Assembly: GCA_900551655.1 (NCBI GenBank)
Contig: URWM01000084.1
Coordinates: 1-6,832, forward strand
Length of the DNA stretch: 6,832 nt
From: an uncultured Collinsella sp.
GTDB taxonomy: Bacteria > Actinomycetota > Coriobacteriia > Coriobacteriales > Coriobacteriaceae
Direction: 5' to 3'
Each line of letters opens with the position of its first letter. Position 1 is the first letter of the stretch. A model generated the notes under the pieces. It was not told the origin of the DNA and did not search any database. It saw nothing but the letters and a program-made list of their open reading frames with translations. Positions 5,324-6,832 of this stretch are shown here, one piece after another. The position numbers and the translations under genes were made by a program.

Positions 5324-5404
5324 GTCATTGGGGACGTTCTTAAACGACTGGTCGTTGGGGACGTTCTTGATTCACTAGTCATGTAAGAACGTCCCCAACG
5401 ACCA
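5324..5404. repeat. REP-like cluster: three copies of a TTGGGGACGTTCTT motif
   Basis: GTCrTTGGGGACGTTCTT occurs directly at 5324-5341 and 5351-5368 (one difference, 27-bp period) and inverted at 5385-5402. The second and third copies form a perfect 20-bp inverted repeat (5349-5368 with 5385-5404) around a 16-nt loop. The cluster begins 2 nt after the hypA stop codon and separates hypA from the man operon leader. The arrangement of a direct copy plus an inverted pair is like a REP singlet next to a REPIN, elements mobilised in trans by Y1 (RAYT) transposases; no transposase is present here. It has no T-tract of terminator type. Confidence 0.85.
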
Positions 5405-5406
5405 AG

Positions 5407-5835
5407 TTAGGCGATGTGGAGGGGGTTGGCGGCGTCGACGGCGTCGGGAGCGTCAGAAGGACCGTCGGGGGCAGCGTCTGCCGGATCCTCGTCAGGGGTC
5501 TCAATCTGCTTGATCATGACCTCCTGGCCCTGCAGCAGGTATGTCTCGCCGCTGCCGCAATGGGGGCAGGTCTTGCCGTGCTCGACCGTCGCGTAGTCGC
5601 GGCCGCATGCCTCGCAATGCGTCACGGCCTCGACGGGCTCCACAATAAGCTCCGCGCCCTGCGTGATGGGCTTTTTATCTGCCGCCCAGCGCCAGGCGTC
5701 GAGCAGCAAGTCGGGAACGACGCCCGAGACCTCGCCCAGCAGCAGCGTGACGCTCGAAACGCGACTCACGCCATTGGCACGCGCCACGTTCTCAACATCG
5801 CGAATGATGTGATAGACGATTCCCAATTCATGCAA
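5407..5835 (-). CDS. hypA: HypA hydrogenase maturation nickel metallochaperone, TTG start
   Basis: HypA (HypA/HybF family) delivers nickel, with HypB, to the large subunit of [NiFe]-hydrogenases. The start is TTG at 5835: it gives the invariant M-H-E N-terminus whose His2 is the nickel ligand (Glu3 also conserved), whereas the overlapping ATG at 5831 is out of frame. A weak AAAGG lies upstream. Residues 1-70 form the alpha/beta nickel domain with LLLGEVSGVVPDLL (31-44). Cys74-x2-Cys77 and Cys90-x2-Cys93 form the structural zinc site. Residues 112-142 are an acidic Asp/Ala/Pro tail; the usual family length is about 115-120, so this is an extension. It has no histidine-rich stretch. hypA lies about 90 bp after the flavoprotein gene on the same strand, and no other hyp or hydrogenase gene is in view. 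Confidence 0.93.
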   Translation of the reverse strand: MHELGIVYHIIRDVENVARANGVSRVSSVTLLLGEVSGVVPDLLLDAWRWAADKKPITQGAELIVEPVEAVTHCEACGRDYATVEHGKTCPHCGSGETYLLQGQEVMIKQIETPDEDPADAAPDGPSDAPDAVDAANPLHIA

Positions 5836-5878
5836 GGTAGAAACCTTTCAACAACGGTTAGTGCGATGTCAGCCAAAC

Positions 5879-5911
5879 GTCAGTGAGCGACGCTCTGCGC
5901 CGCTCACTGAC
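5879..5911 (-). terminator. Hairpin after the flavoprotein gene
   Basis: A perfect 11-bp stem GTCAGTGAGCG/CGCTCACTGAC (5879-5889 with 5901-5911), continued by CGC/GCG after one mismatch. It begins 13 nt after the stop of the upstream minus-strand gene. On minus it is followed by GTTTGGC, not a T-tract, so it may be an attenuating or mRNA-protecting hairpin rather than a full intrinsic terminator. hypA is downstream of it. Confidence 0.5.
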
Positions 5912-5924
5912 TTGTCAGGTTCTT

Positions 5925-6801
5925 TTACTTCTTCCCAAATTTAATCTTAATTGCACGCTTCAATGCGTACTTGCCGAGGCTTGGGAGCTTTTGCTCGTAT
6001 TTGACCATCGTTGAGCACTCGGGGCGGTCGCGATCCAGATGAATGGCGTCGAACGCGCACTTGGTGGTGCACAGGCCGCAGCCGATGCACTTGTTGGGGT
6101 CGACGATCGAGGCACCGCAACCCAGGCAACGGGCGGTCTCGGCGCGCACCTGCTCTTCGGTAAAGGTCTCGACGTACTCGCTAAACGGCGCGGCCTTCTC
6201 GCGCTCGCGGTCCACGTGGGCAACCTCGCGGCTCGCGTTGTCGTAGCTCTCGATCACGACATCGTCGCGGTCGAGCGCGGTGTAGCGGCGCTGGTTGCGG
6301 CCGATGGTGAGCGTGGACCCCGGCTGCACAAAGCGATGGATGGACACGGCGGCCTCGTAGCCGGCGGCGATGGCATCGATGGCAAAACTCGGACCGGTGT
6401 AGACGTCGCCGCCCACAAAGATGTCAGGCTCGGCGGTCTGGTAGGTCTGAGGATCGGCAAGGGCACCCTGACCGCGGCCAAGCTCCACCTTGGAGCCAGC
6501 CAGCAGGTCGCCCCACACAATGGACTGGCCAATCGACATGACGACACGGTCGGCATCGACACGACGCAGATCGTTCTCGTCGTACTCGGGCGCAAAACGG
6601 CCCTCGTCGTCAAAGACGCGCGTGCAGCGCTTGAAGGTGATACCGCACACATGGCCGGCCTCATCCAGGTGAACCTCCTTGGGACCCCAGCCGCAGCTGA
6701 TGTGGGCGCCGTCCTCAACGGCCTCGCGACGCTCCTCCTCGCTGGCGGGCATCTGAGCCTCGCTCTCCAGGCAGAACATCTCAACATGCTCAGAGCCCAG
6801 A
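5925..6801 (-). CDS. GltD-like FAD/NAD(P)H oxidoreductase with C-terminal Fe-S domain, 5'-truncated
   Basis: The visible 291 residues are the C-terminal part of a flavoprotein of the glutamate-synthase-small-subunit/AegA-like type; the N-terminus is lost at the contig end. The apparent start encoding MCIRDS is sequencing adapter, not a gene start. Counting from Leu at 6800: residues 1-60 are the end of the NAD(P)H-binding domain (EMFCLESEAQMPASEEERREAVEDG). Residues 83-91 (ADRVVMSIG) and the FAD-binding IFVGGDVYTGPSFAIDAIAAGYEAA (127-151) follow the GltD pattern. The C-terminal domain has Cys225-x2-Cys228 and a ferredoxin motif CIGCGLCTTKC (238-248), expected to bind one or two 4Fe-4S clusters; the tail is basic. 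It probably moves electrons between a pyridine nucleotide, FAD and an Fe-S partner. The exact partner is unknown; the nearby hypA weakly suggests a hydrogenase or formate setting. Confidence 0.85.
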
Positions 6802-6832
6802 CTGTCTCTTATACACATCTGACGCTGCCGAC
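6802..6832. other. Untrimmed Illumina Nextera transposase adapter
   Basis: CTGTCTCTTATACACATCT (6802-6820) is the reverse complement of the Tn5 mosaic end used in Nextera libraries, and GACGCTGCCGAC (6821-6832) continues the read-1 Nextera adapter. It is synthetic, not genomic. Read on the minus strand it encodes MCIRDS, a well-known artefactual protein start in assemblies. Confidence 0.98.

Noticed and set aside
5925..6818. Complete 297-residue oxidoreductase beginning MCIRDS
   Set aside because: The first six residues derive from the Nextera adapter; the real gene is truncated at about 6801.

Overview
The window looks like a fragment of a gut coriobacterium (Actinomycetota; Collinsella or a close relative is my best guess). 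This is an inference from moderately high GC, a four-gene mannose-family PTS operon of the type found in fermentative gut bacteria, a HypA nickel chaperone, an Fe-S flavoprotein and a non-ATG start. No marker gene fixes the taxon. The right edge is a physical contig end: positions 6802-6832 are untrimmed Illumina Nextera (Tn5 mosaic-end) adapter, so genomic DNA stops at about 6801.

Left part (1-1509) looks accessory. It holds a 3'-truncated gene for a single-pass membrane protein (1-796, minus), a divergent small XRE-type regulator resembling restriction-modification controller (C) proteins (923-1153, plus), and between them a 29-bp tandem operator like the C-boxes of such systems. After the regulator there is no gene. 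Instead there are three consecutive plus-strand stem-loops (1286-1355, 1365-1454, 1470-1508), the last a strong intrinsic terminator. Together they look like a structured RNA or long structured 3' UTR. This block abuts the 3' end of a tRNA-Arg(CCT) gene (1510-1585, minus), a classic integration site for genomic islands.

Middle part (1586-5406) is a minus-strand mannose-family PTS operon: EIIAB, EIIC and EIID packed with 16-18 bp gaps, then a DUF956 (ManO) gene 120 bp further on, behind an intrinsic-terminator-like hairpin. EIIA and EIIB pass phosphate from HPr to sugar, while EIIC and EIID form the membrane channel. The roughly 300-bp leader upstream of EIIAB holds a likely -10 box, two GTTTAAAC palindromes and small inverted repeats.

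Right part (5407-6801, minus) has hypA with a TTG start and an unusual acidic tail. Upstream of it lies the 3' part of a GltD-like FAD/NAD(P)H oxidoreductase with a C-terminal ferredoxin-type cluster domain.

Two unrelated perfect 20-bp inverted repeats (1644-1712 and 5349-5404) sit 2-8 nt after the stop codons of manO and hypA. The second belongs to a local cluster of three copies of a TTGGGGACGTTCTT motif. Both look like dispersed REP-type palindromes.
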